This document shows positions 33,114 through 42,400 of a stretch of DNA of 64,000 bases, piece after piece. The notes below the pieces were generated by a model. That model was not told the origin of the DNA and did not search any database. It was given only the letters and a program-made list of their open reading frames with translations. A program made the translations under genes and the position numbers. This DNA comes from Bacteroidales bacterium (GTDB taxonomy: Bacteria; Bacteroidota; Bacteroidia; Bacteroidales; UBA932). The DNA lies in assembly GCA_017430365.1 (NCBI GenBank), contig JAFRNC010000002.1, forward strand, positions 310,001 through 374,000, given 5' to 3'. Position 1 is the stretch's first letter, and every line of letters starts with the position of its first letter.

Positions 33114-34476
33114 TTTCAAATTCGCTCTCATCGCAGTCGCCGAAGCAGTCGCCGACACTGAAAATTATATGATAGCCGTGAGCGGGAAGCGTGAATTCGC
33201 TGTCGGCGGTTACCAGATGGTTTTCGACCTTGTAAGTCACCTCGCTGTCCGAGAAATTGAACATGGCAAGGCACATGTCGCCCTCGGCCTCACGCTCGAA
33301 AGCGAAGATCTTCTCGGGATGGTCGGTAGGAAGGACCGCCATGGTACCTCCCCAGGGAGCGGCCCAGAGGCAGGAGTGGGCGTCACGCAGCTTGATCAGC
33401 TCGGTATACAGCGTATTCATGTCCATCGGGTCGGAGCTCCAGTCGATCGGATCCTTCTCGAAGAATTCCAGACGCTTGGGCAGTCCGACTTCGTCGCCGT
33501 TGTAGAGCATCGGGATACCGGGAAGCATGAACGTCAGCACCGTGAACTGCTTGAGCGCATCCCCGTAAAGCTCGGTGTTGGTACCTGACCAGGAGTTCTG
33601 GTCGTGATTGGAGATGAAGTTCATGGCCAGGGTTCCGGCGGGCATGCCGGTCTCCCCGGCATAGTCCACATAGAAATCAGCAAGGTCTTTTGCATTCTTC
33701 TTACCGGCGGCAAGGTCGTACCAGAGGTGCATCTGGCGCCATGCATAGTAGGCGTCGAAAGCGTTCTTCTGCAGGTCGGCGGTTTCCGCCTCGGCAAGGA
33801 AGAAGAGGGCGTCGGGATGCTGGGCGCGGAAATCGCCGAAAGCCTTGTCCCAGAAATCGGTGGGGACCTCACTGGCCACGTCGCAGCGGAAACCGTCGAC
33901 GCCGCGGTCGATCCAGAACTTCATCTGGGCTTCCATGGCCTCGCGAAGCGGGGCATTGTTCTCGTAATTGAGGTGGGCGATGTCGGTCCAGTCATACTGG
34001 GTCGCCAGGTTGCCGGTCGAATCGAGGAAATACCAGTCCTTGTGGTCGACGGTCCAGGCGTGGTCGCGTCCGGTATGGTTGGCCACCCAGTCCAGGATCA
34101 CCTTGAAACCCTTTCCGTGCGCGGCGGCAAGGAAATGGTCGAAATCCTCGAGCGTTCCGAACTCGGGATTGACCGCGCAGTAGTCCTTGACCGCATAGTA
34201 GCTGCCGAGAGTGCCTTTGCGCCCCTCGACTCCGATGGGATGGATAGGCATCAGCCAGAGGATGTCCACGCCGAGTTCCGCCAGACGGTCGAGTTGTTCC
34301 TCGACGGCCGCGAAAGTCCCCTCCTGGGAGAACTGGCGCACGTTGACCTGGTAGATCACCGCATGCTGGACCCAGTCGGCATGACGGACATTGGTGAAAT
34401 TCACCTCCGGGGCCGCGTTGCGGTGGCAGGCGGCGAGGCAGAGGATCGAAAGAAGCAGGGTCAGTGTCTTTTTCAT
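33100..34476 (-). CDS. GH13 alpha-amylase family lipoprotein
   Basis: 458-aa glycosidase with a lipoprotein signal (LLLSILCLAACHRN, Cys17). GH13 regions are complete: DWVANHTG, GFRCDVASE (nucleophile), FFLAEAET (acid/base) and FISNHDQNS. It has no extra binding domains and is the shortest GH13 enzyme of the locus, with the compact shape of alpha-amylases active on oligosaccharides. Whether it faces the periplasm or the surface is not clear, since no acidic run follows the Cys. It lies 10 bases after the next upstream GH13 gene and overlaps the SusA-like gene. Confidence 0.93.
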   Translation of the reverse strand: MKKTLTLLLSILCLAACHRNAAPEVNFTNVRHADWVQHAVIYQVNVRQFSQEGTFAAVEEQLDRLAELGVDILWLMPIHPIGVEGRKGTLGSYYAVKDYCAVNPEFGTLEDFDHFLAAAHGKGFKVILDWVANHTGRDHAWTVDHKDWYFLDSTGNLATQYDWTDIAHLNYENNAPLREAMEAQMKFWIDRGVDGFRCDVASEVPTDFWDKAFGDFRAQHPDALFFLAEAETADLQKNAFDAYYAWRQMHLWYDLAAGKKNAKDLADFYVDYAGETGMPAGTLAMNFISNHDQNSWSGTNTELYGDALKQFTVLTFMLPGIPMLYNGDEVGLPKRLEFFEKDPIDWSSDPMDMNTLYTELIKLRDAHSCLWAAPWGGTMAVLPTDHPEKIFAFEREAEGDMCLAMFNFSDSEVTYKVENHLVTADSEFTLPAHGYHIIFSVGDCFGDCDESEFENAAE

Positions 34477-34486
34477 ATTCCTATTG

Positions 34487-36532
34487 TCATTTGATTATTG
34501 CGAAAGAAACGGGCTGGACCTCGGCAGAGACGGTATTCCGTCCCTGGCAGGTCAAGCCGCAGGGAAGGGAGAGATCGACTTTCTGCGCAACAGTCCCCTT
34601 GTTGAGGACAGTGACGACCGTCTCGCCCATATAGGTGCGTGACCAGGCAAGGATGTCCCTGTCAGCCCTGAGAAGCTTGAAGTCCCCGTAGATCAGGGCC
34701 ATGCTGCCGTTATGGAGGGCTGCAAGGCCCTCGGTGCAGGAGAGCACGTCCTTTTCGTCGGCGGAAAGGCCCTCGAACTGCATCCAGCGGCGGTTGTCGG
34801 GATCGTTGGCGCCGGGCTGGCCGTATTCGTCACCGTAATAGATGCAGGGAATGCCGGGGATTGTGAAATTGAGCGCGTGGAGCATCTTGAGGTAACTGTA
34901 TCCCACGGGGTTGGTGACACGGATGTCGCGATGCCATCCGGCCAGTTTCTGGTCCTCGTCCTGGCTCACGTCACCGCTCGCCAGGCAGATATAGCGGGAA
35001 CGGTCGTGGTTGCCGGTGATGTTGCCCATCAGGTGATGCGATCCGTAGACCGACATGTCTTCGGCGAGCCGGTCGGCAAGTCCTTCGAAAGAACCGTCGG
35101 GACGTGTCGTGGCCCAGATGAACGTGTCATAGACGTTGAAGTCGAACTGGGCGTCCTGCATGCCCGGCTTGACATATGAATTGATCAGGGAAGTGGAACC
35201 GTAGGTCTCCCCTATCTGATAGAATGTCCTGTCAGGGAAATTGTCGAGGAGTTTGCGGGTAAGCATCCTCCAGTACTGTTCCGGTACGTGCTTGGTGGCG
35301 TCGTGGCGGAAACCGTCGAAATCGAAATTCTTCATCCAGAAGAGCGCCGAATCGGTCAGCTGTGCGCAGATGTCCGGACGTTCGAGGTCGAGGGTCGGGA
35401 TATGGTCGTCGAACCAGGTGGTAAGGCGGAACTCGTCGTAGAGCTGGCGGTTGGGACGGCCGTCGGGGGTGTCGGAAGGTGTCGTCCAGTCCGGATGCGC
35501 GGTCAGCGTCGGGCTCTGGATATGCATGTGGTTCGACACGTAGTCGAGGATAACGTTCTTGTTGTCGGCATGCGCCTTGGCGAGCAGGTCGCGCAGCTCC
35601 GCATCCGTACCGTAGCGCACGTCGACCGCCGTGGCGTAGTAGGGCCAGTAGCCGTGATAGCCGCTGAACCTGGTCTCCGGATCGTGTATCTGTCCCCATG
35701 CGTCATAGGGATTCTGCGTGATGGGAGAGAGCCATATAGTCGTCACGCCGAGAGAATCGAAATAGCCGCTCTCCAGGGTCTTTGTCACACCGAGGATATC
35801 ACCTCCCCAGTAGTCGACCTTCTTGTTGACGATGGGGCTGTTGAGGGGCATGTCGTTGTCGGTCCGGCCGTTCACGAAACGGTCTATCATCAGGGAATAG
35901 AGCACCTGGGCATGCTTGTCGGTGCGCTTAAGCTGCTTCGTGTCCCGGATGACCTTGCCGTAGCTGACCGGAACGAGGATATCGTTGCCGATGCCAGATG
36001 CATTGGCACAGAAAGCCCTGACATAGGAACGCTCCATCCGGCGGGCGTTCCGGGGAACCGTAATCTCCAGGGTATTGCGGTCGATGACACGGATCCCGTG
36101 CTCCTTGTCGAGAACAGTGTTCTGCCAGAGTACGAGCACGTCGTCGGCCTGGTTCTCGATCAGGATACGGAAACGGTCTTCCTTCCCCTCGACCGGAACC
36201 GTGGTGATGAACGGGACCTTTCCGGGCTCGCATCCCTCCATCTTCGCGGGAAGCATGTTCTTGACCACGAGCGCGGCGTCGCCGCCATCAAGATGGAGAA
36301 GCACCCAGGAAAGGAAAGGATCGGCTGGAGTCTTGACAAGCGTCATGGTGTCCGACTCGACCATGGTGGGGAAATAGTCACGTACTATCACTTTCTGGGA
36401 GTCTTCCTGCACCAGGCAGGGACTGGCCAGCGGAGCGCTGTCGAAACGGGGTGACGGAGTCACCTTGACGCGGCCGCATCCTGCCGCGACGAGCATCATT
36501 ATCAGAAAGAAGGATAACTTGCGCATAGACAT
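34487..36532 (-). CDS. GH13 alpha-amylase family lipoprotein with N-terminal domain
   Basis: 681 aa with a lipoprotein signal (FFLIMMLVAAGCGR). The first ~200 residues are beta-rich and resemble the N-terminal Ig-like domain of cyclomaltodextrinase-type enzymes. The GH13 core has DYVSNHMH, GFRHDATKH (nucleophile), QIGETYGS (acid/base Glu) and TGNHDRSR. Start codons at 36532 and 36526 are both possible. It is 8 bases after susG and directly precedes two more GH13 genes, giving four in a row, more than the two GH13 enzymes of the classic sus operon. Confidence 0.93.
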   Translation of the reverse strand: MSMRKLSFFLIMMLVAAGCGRVKVTPSPRFDSAPLASPCLVQEDSQKVIVRDYFPTMVESDTMTLVKTPADPFLSWVLLHLDGGDAALVVKNMLPAKMEGCEPGKVPFITTVPVEGKEDRFRILIENQADDVLVLWQNTVLDKEHGIRVIDRNTLEITVPRNARRMERSYVRAFCANASGIGNDILVPVSYGKVIRDTKQLKRTDKHAQVLYSLMIDRFVNGRTDNDMPLNSPIVNKKVDYWGGDILGVTKTLESGYFDSLGVTTIWLSPITQNPYDAWGQIHDPETRFSGYHGYWPYYATAVDVRYGTDAELRDLLAKAHADNKNVILDYVSNHMHIQSPTLTAHPDWTTPSDTPDGRPNRQLYDEFRLTTWFDDHIPTLDLERPDICAQLTDSALFWMKNFDFDGFRHDATKHVPEQYWRMLTRKLLDNFPDRTFYQIGETYGSTSLINSYVKPGMQDAQFDFNVYDTFIWATTRPDGSFEGLADRLAEDMSVYGSHHLMGNITGNHDRSRYICLASGDVSQDEDQKLAGWHRDIRVTNPVGYSYLKMLHALNFTIPGIPCIYYGDEYGQPGANDPDNRRWMQFEGLSADEKDVLSCTEGLAALHNGSMALIYGDFKLLRADRDILAWSRTYMGETVVTVLNKGTVAQKVDLSLPCGLTCQGRNTVSAEVQPVSFAIIK

Positions 36533-36540
36533 CGGAAAGA

Positions 36541-38514
36541 TTACTGAAGGAACACGGCTGAAGCGTAGGGTCCGAGCGAGAGCAGACCGGTGGAACCGTC
36601 AGCCATGCCGTTGGAAACGATCATCTTGTCGGTAGTATAGCCGGTTACCGCAAATGCGGCGGATCCGTTGCCGAAATTGTGGGCTACGAGGACTGTCTGG
36701 TCTTCGTAACTCATCTTCCAGAGCGCCACGGCGCTGTTGGGACTAGTGACAGGCGTGATCTCGCCCTTGGCGAGCGCCTTCCAGGCGTTGCGGGCCTTTG
36801 CGAAATTGCGATATACCCGCAGGACGGACGCAGGATCGCTCTCCTGCGCCTCGACCGATATCTCAGCGGTCAGCATGGTGTTGTCCACCTTGCCGCCGAG
36901 CGAAGTGGAAGGGACGCTTCCGCTGCGGGTCCACTTGATGGGAGTGCGGACATATTCGTCTCCCTTCCCCTTGTTGCCCCAGTAACCGAGCTCTTCGCCC
37001 TGATAGACAAAAGGCTTGCCGGGAGAGGTCAGGAGAACTGCAGCAGCCAGTTTTTCCTTGGCGACATCGCGGCCGAAATCGTTTCCGACACGGTCCTCGT
37101 CGTGATTCGAGAGCTTTATGGCATCGATGTAATCAGGACGATAGCCTGCGAAGCGGTCGCGGAAACCCTTCACGGTCGCAGCGAAATCATCTCCCCTGCC
37201 CTTGTTGATACGGTCCTTGACCGTCCACCAGTAGCTGAAATTGAATATCGAAGGGAGACCCTCGAAGTAAGGTGCGACCTTGGGAACCTCATCCCATGCC
37301 TCGCCTACCATATAGAAATCGCCCTGGCCGCCATTGCTCTTCCAGGTGCTGTTGCACCGGTCGTACCACTGTCTGAGGAATTCGACATTGGCGGCTGTCT
37401 GGTTCTGATAGATCCATATCACGGCGTCGAGACGGAGGCCGCCGATGCCCATTTTGATCCATTTGTCGGCGGCGGAGGCAAGGGCCTTGAATGCCGGCGA
37501 TTCGGAAGCCTTGTCATATGGTCCGTAGTTCAGATCGGGCATGGAAGCGTCGAAACTGGCGAAATACCAGGAGGCGTCGCCGCCGAAGGTTATGTCGGCC
37601 GCAGTGGTGTTGTTGAGCGGATAAGGGACACCGAAAGTCAGGCCCTTGCCGTTGCCTCCCCATTTTGTGCCTGATGCCCAGGAAGTACTGGTGCACACCA
37701 AGAATCCCCAGTCGGTATTGACATCAATGGTGATCTCGTAAACGTTCGTGCCCGTAGTATAGAGACCGACATGCTGGGAGAAGCCTCCGCACCAGAGCCA
37801 GCATTGGGGGTTCGAGGTATTGGGGTTCTGCACGGCATCCGCAGTCTGGGTCACGGTCACGGTATGCGCGCCCATGTCAACCTTGAAGTGCAGGCGTCCC
37901 TTGTAACCGATGTCCCCTCCGCTGAAGGTGAACCAGCTTCCCATCCCGGGGGTCGTAGCTCCTGCGAAATTGTCGATCTTCCCGGAGGCCATATCGGCCG
38001 TGGGATTGTCGGAAAAGACATAATAGTCGTGGTATGGGCCTGTCGGATCGGCCTTGGCGGCCTTGAACCATTCGTTGTCACTGCCGGAATGGTTGAGCAC
38101 GAAGTCGAGGTAGATGGCGATATTGCGGGCCCTAGCCTTGGTTATGAGGTCTTTCAGGTCGGCTTCAGTTCCGAGTTTGGAACTGACGGAGGTATAGTCG
38201 TTCACGTTGTAGCCGTGATACGACATGGCCTCGTGGATGGGAGAAAGCCAGAGCGCCGTCGCGCCAAGACTGTCGAGATAGTCCAGATGCTGGGTTATAC
38301 CCTTGATATCTCCCCATCCGTCACCGTCGCTGTCGGCGAAACTGTAGACGTTGAGCTGATAAGTGATGCCTGAAAGCTTCTCTGTGGAAGCCTGTTTCTT
38401 CCACGAATCGTCAGGACCGTCCGGCACGTCGGGACCGGGTTCGGGATCGGGGCATGCGGTCAGCAGCAGTGCCGCGATGGCCAGTGCGGCAATATGGAAT
38501 AAATGTTTCATCAT
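36541..38514 (-). CDS. susG: SusG-like outer-membrane alpha-amylase with CBM58-like insertion
   Basis: About 657 aa, lipoprotein (AIAALLLTACPDPEPGPD, with an acidic tract after the Cys that suits surface exposure). It is the likely first cutter of starch at the cell surface. GH13 regions are YLDFVLNHSG, GLRLDAVIWIY (nucleophile), VGEAWDEVP (acid/base) and LSNHDEDR. Between regions I and II, at about residues 195-310, sits an insertion of beta-rich sequence with aromatic residues (CWLWCGGF, WASGTKWGG), the position where SusG carries its CBM58 starch-binding module. Its own promoter (38521-38528) lies only 6 bases before the start. Confidence 0.93.
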   Translation of the reverse strand: MMKHLFHIAALAIAALLLTACPDPEPGPDVPDGPDDSWKKQASTEKLSGITYQLNVYSFADSDGDGWGDIKGITQHLDYLDSLGATALWLSPIHEAMSYHGYNVNDYTSVSSKLGTEADLKDLITKARARNIAIYLDFVLNHSGSDNEWFKAAKADPTGPYHDYYVFSDNPTADMASGKIDNFAGATTPGMGSWFTFSGGDIGYKGRLHFKVDMGAHTVTVTQTADAVQNPNTSNPQCWLWCGGFSQHVGLYTTGTNVYEITIDVNTDWGFLVCTSTSWASGTKWGGNGKGLTFGVPYPLNNTTAADITFGGDASWYFASFDASMPDLNYGPYDKASESPAFKALASAADKWIKMGIGGLRLDAVIWIYQNQTAANVEFLRQWYDRCNSTWKSNGGQGDFYMVGEAWDEVPKVAPYFEGLPSIFNFSYWWTVKDRINKGRGDDFAATVKGFRDRFAGYRPDYIDAIKLSNHDEDRVGNDFGRDVAKEKLAAAVLLTSPGKPFVYQGEELGYWGNKGKGDEYVRTPIKWTRSGSVPSTSLGGKVDNTMLTAEISVEAQESDPASVLRVYRNFAKARNAWKALAKGEITPVTSPNSAVALWKMSYEDQTVLVAHNFGNGSAAFAVTGYTTDKMIVSNGMADGSTGLLSLGPYASAVFLQ

Positions 38515-38520
38515 AACTTT

Positions 38521-38528
38521 CAAAGTTA
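38521..38528 (-). promoter_or_regulatory. Promoter for susG and the downstream GH13 operon
   Basis: The minus strand reads TAACTTTG (full -7 match). TTTG at 38548-38551 (minus strand) lies 19 bases upstream, the expected -33 spacing. The leader to the first ATG is about 6 bases. Confidence 0.65.
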
Positions 38529-38591
38529 ATGAAATGCCATGATTTATCAAAAAAATGATTCTATCTGTTTTTGTACTTCACAGACAAATTA

Positions 38592-38630
38592 TGATATCAT
38601 AATTATGCATTGATATCACATTTGATATAT
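38592..38630. promoter_or_regulatory. Repeated TGATATCA palindromes, probable toxin-antitoxin operator
   Basis: TGATATCA occurs at 38592-38599 and 38611-38618, and the half-matching TGATATAT at 38623-38630 runs into the -7 box. The spacing of 19 then 12 bases and the position over the promoter fit binding of a ribbon-helix-helix antitoxin. Confidence 0.55.
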
Positions 38631-38635
38631 CTTTG
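38628..38635 (+). promoter_or_regulatory. -7 promoter box for the RHH/PIN pair
   Basis: TATCTTTG, a full TAnnTTTG match, 8 bases before the first ATG of the antitoxin gene and overlapping the last operator-like repeat. Confidence 0.6.
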
Positions 38636-38643
38636 CAAAAAAG

Positions 38644-38934
38644 ATGATTATGAGCACCCCGTCACCCCGGAAAGAAAAGGTCCAGGCCATCCTCAGGATG
38701 AAGCCCGAGACTTATGAAGCCTTACGCCGTGCCGCAGGGCGAAGCGGACGGTCCTTCAATACATTTGCAGTAGAAACGCTGGAAACCGCAGTACTTCCCC
38801 AACCGATTAAGAAGATCAAAATCAGCGATTTCAAGCCAGATCCGGAATTGGAACGCTTTATCGTCCCTTCATTCGACCTGACAGAAGAAGATTTGGCCGA
38901 ACACCCCCGACTCGCAAAACTCCTGAATGTATGA
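38644..38934 (+). CDS. Ribbon-helix-helix antitoxin-like protein
   Basis: 96 aa (94 if the Met at 38650 is used). Residues ~8-50 look like a ribbon-helix-helix DNA-binding domain: KVQAILRMKPETYEALRRAA forms a strand and helix, and GRSFNTFAVETLETAV the second helix. The C-terminal half is acidic and would bind and silence the toxin. The stop codon overlaps the PIN gene start by 4 bases, the standard antitoxin-then-toxin arrangement. Upstream TGATATCA palindromes suggest it represses its own operon. The pair is on the strand opposite to the surrounding starch locus. Confidence 0.82.
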   Translation: MIMSTPSPRKEKVQAILRMKPETYEALRRAAGRSGRSFNTFAVETLETAVLPQPIKKIKISDFKPDPELERFIVPSFDLTEEDLAEHPRLAKLLNV

Positions 38935-39356
38935 GATACGTATTCATCGACACTAATGTTTTGATGGATGCACTGGATGCCAGCCGCCCGATGCACTCAG
39001 AAGCCGTGAAAATCCTGACACTCGCCAAGCAGGGAGTCATAAAAGGCATGATCTCTGCGCAGAGTGTGGTAGATGTCTCTTTCATTTACACAAAAAGGCA
39101 TAAAGAAAGGGCTGAAGAGCTCAAAAGCCTCATAAAAAAGTATGATCATGATTTAACCATTCTGGATACGAAACGTCATGATATCATATTGGCCGCGTCA
39201 CATTATTACGACGATTATGAAGACGCCGTCCAGACCGCCATGGCAATAGACAATTATTGTGACCTGATTATCAGCCGTGACACCAACTTCGACGGTTCTT
39301 TCGGGCCCCCTGTCGTCAGTCCCGACGAATTCTGCAGGGAATACTTCGAAGAATAA
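38931..39356 (+). CDS. PIN-domain ribonuclease toxin, VapC-like
   Basis: 141 aa, the usual size of a PIN-domain toxin that cuts RNA in the cytoplasm when not held by its antitoxin. The acidic metal-binding residues are visible: FIDTNVLMDAL (first Asp), DYEDAVQTAMA (Glu/Asp pair in the middle) and SRDTNFDGSF (last Asp). It starts on an ATGA overlap with the RHH gene. It ends just before a bidirectional terminator shared with the large SusE/F-like gene. Whether it is an active toxin is inferred only from the motif set and the partner. Confidence 0.88.
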   Translation: MRYVFIDTNVLMDALDASRPMHSEAVKILTLAKQGVIKGMISAQSVVDVSFIYTKRHKERAEELKSLIKKYDHDLTILDTKRHDIILAASHYYDDYEDAVQTAMAIDNYCDLIISRDTNFDGSFGPPVVSPDEFCREYFEE

Positions 39357-39359
39357 AAA

Positions 39360-39388
39360 GATGCCCGGGTCGCGGAGACCCGGGCATC
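39360..39388. terminator. Bidirectional terminator between the PIN toxin and the SusE/F-like gene
   Basis: A perfect 12-bp inverted repeat, GATGCCCGGGTC (39360-39371) and GACCCGGGCATC (39377-39388), with loop GCGGA. An A-run precedes it on the plus strand, giving a T-run on the minus strand. Confidence 0.75.
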
Positions 39389-39408
39389 ATCATACATGTG
39401 CGGTAAGG

Positions 39409-42400
39409 CTACTGGATAACAGTAGCTGTACCCGCATCGAAATCGAGGGATACCGTCTTGCCGGCTTCGACGGTGACACGGTCCTGGTCGCCGCCGTTTC
39501 CACGGTAGGCGATCTTGCCGTCGAAGAACACGAATTCACGTGTCCACCAGTCGCTGGTAGCGATGGAGCTGGCCGCATAGAGACGGATTTCACCGGCAGC
39601 GGTGGTCTTGCCTACCAGCTTACCGTCGTCTTCTTCCACGAACAGGGCGCCTTGCATGCCCTCGGTCCAGCCGCCGAAGCAGTCACCGATGCCATAGACT
39701 TTCGCCTTTTCAACGCAGACCTTCTTGTTCTCAGTGTCCACATAGATCATGTAGACAGCTTTCTCCTCGACGTAGCAGTTGCCGTCACTTACGGTGTAAC
39801 CGGTATCGGTTCCCAGTCCGGTGAAGTCACCGCTCCACTCCTTGACGGCGCAGAACTTGAAGCCCTTCTGCGGCTCGAGAGTCCTGATGGCCCAGAACTG
39901 GCCTCTCTTGCCGTTGACCGGAATCATGCTGACGATATAATCGCCGGCCCAGTCCCAACCGCCTACCGCGTCGCCAATGATGTACATGGTCTCGGGAAGT
40001 TCAGGTTCCTCGCCGGAAATCTCACCGCTGAGGGTGATGGTCTCGTCCGTAGGATAGTAGGATACGGTAACCTTGGCCTCGCGTCCGATCTTGATGTTCG
40101 GGCCGCCGTTGGAAACCTCGAAAGGTTCGTCCAATGCGGCGAAGGTACCTCCGCGGTCACCTTCCCAGACCTCGTTCATACGGATCTTGAATTCATCGCT
40201 GGCTGCGAGTACCAGGTCGTCGTAGACAAACCCGCCGTTCCCATTCTCGTACATGATGAAGTCGGGGGCTGCCCATCCATTGATGGTACCCACGACACCC
40301 CAGTACGTAATGGCCTCACCGGCTGCAGCTACGATGATAACTTCGTCGCGCTCGAAGAAGTAGACGTCGACCGCACCGTCGATTCCGGGCTTGATATTGT
40401 TTCCGCCCTTGACGGCCTTCACGGCGTGGCCAAGGTAGGAGTCGGCGCCGTAATCACCGGCGGCCCAGTCGTTGTTCTTGCGGATCTTGATCTCATCGGA
40501 AGCGGTCACCGTGACGTTGCGGGCCACGAGATAGCTCTTGCCGGCCTCTTCCTTCATCACGATGTCAGGAGTGTTGCCCCAGCCGTTGACGGTTCCCACG
40601 ACGCCCCAACCGGCGGCGGACACGGTGATCGTCTCGTCGTTGGTATCGTAGGCGATGATATAGGTACCGTCCTCAGGAACGGCGATATTGGGTCCGTTTT
40701 CGCTTACTGCCGCAAACGGTTCACCGAGATTGACCAGGGTGCCGCCGACACTGAGGGTCCAGTCGTAGTTGTGACGGATCTTGAAGCCGCCGCCGGCCGT
40801 GAGCTTGATGGCGGGACTCGTCCACACGCCTTCGGATTTGACCATTTCCACATCACCGGCCCAGCCGTTGAAGTCACCGATAACCGACCACATTTCACCG
40901 TCGGAAACGGTCAGCATTGGAACAGCGCCGGTCATGTCGAGCGTCAGCAACCAGAAACCGGGAGCAAGTTCGACATTCGGGCCGTCCTGGCTTCCCTCGA
41001 AGGGAGTTCCGGGCTCGACCATGACACCGCCGATATTCTCGGCCCAGCCACCGTCCTTGCGCCACTTGAACTGGGTGCTTTCAGGTACATTGACGCGGAC
41101 GCTCCAGACACCGTTGTTCTCGGTGGCGATGACATCCTCGTCCCAGTTGCCGTTGACGCCGATGACGTTCCAGCCGCTGATCGATTTCACGACCGTGATG
41201 GTCTGGGCCTCGGGATCGTAGGTAACGAAGTATTCTCCTGCGGCGGGAAGCATGATGTTCGGACCGTCTTCACTGACCGCAGCGAACGGAGTACCGAACG
41301 CCTCGAAGGTACCGCCTAAGCTTTCAGCCCAGTCATGGTTGTGGCGGATCTTGAAGCCGTTCTCATTGAGTTGGGTAGCGGGGCTGACCCACTTGCCGTC
41401 GACGAGTTCCATGTCCACGTCGGCCGACCAGCCGTTGAAGTCGCCGATCAGTGACCAGACCTCACCGTTGGTGACCGTGATGGTCATGGCCTCGGTATCG
41501 AGGACGACTTTCCAGAAGCCGGCACCGATCTGGATGTTGTTGCCGTCTACCACTGCCTCGAACGGTTCGCCTACTGCTTCCATGACGCCGCCGATATTCT
41601 CGGCCCAGGCTCCATCCTTGCGGAACTTGAACTCAGTCGCCTCGGGAGCAGTGATGTAAACGGTCCAGAGGCTGCCGTTGTTGGTGGCGATGACGTCGTT
41701 GTCCCAGTCACCGTTGAGGCCGATGATGTTCCAGCCGGTGATGGGTTCCGGTTCAGGACCTGGTTCGTCGCCGCCGATCTTGCCGCTCTTGCCGCCGCCC
41801 ATGGTCTCGACGATCTGGGCAGTACCGGCGCCGGGGTTGACGATAAGGTCGTAGATGCCCTTGGCACCGACCTTGATGTTCGGGCCGTCCTGGCTGACGC
41901 TGAAGTCGGAGCCGAGGCTGCCGAAATCACCGCCGAGATTGACCGCCCAGTCTTTGTCCTGACGGAACTTGAATTCGTCGTCGGCTGCCAGTTTGACGGC
42001 CTGTGCGATGTGCGTATTGCCGTCGGTCACCATTTCGATGTCGCCGTCCCAGCTGATGCCGTATTCAGACAGCGAACCGATAACGGTCCAGTTGCTGGCT
42101 TCCTTATGGTCAGGATAAGCCTGGTAAGCCTCGGTGACCGTAGCCGTACCGGATGCGATATCGAGCCACAGGTCATAGAGACCGTCCTTACCGACCTTGA
42201 CGTTCGGGCCGTCCTGCGACACGCTGAAAGGAGTGTCGAGGCTGCCGTAGTCACCGCCGTAGTTGACGCCCCAATCCTGGTCCTTGCGGAACTTGAATTC
42301 GTCGTCGGCCTTCAGGCTGACGCACTTGGCGACATGGAGATTGCCGTCTTCGGTCATCCACATCTCGAGGTCGCCGTCCCAGCTGATGCCGTATTCGGAC

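Noticed and set aside
39277..41319. Long open frame (680 codons) on the plus strand inside the SusE/F-like gene
   Set aside because: It is the antisense shadow of a repetitive, GC-biased coding sequence; its protein shows no domain, signal or promoter.
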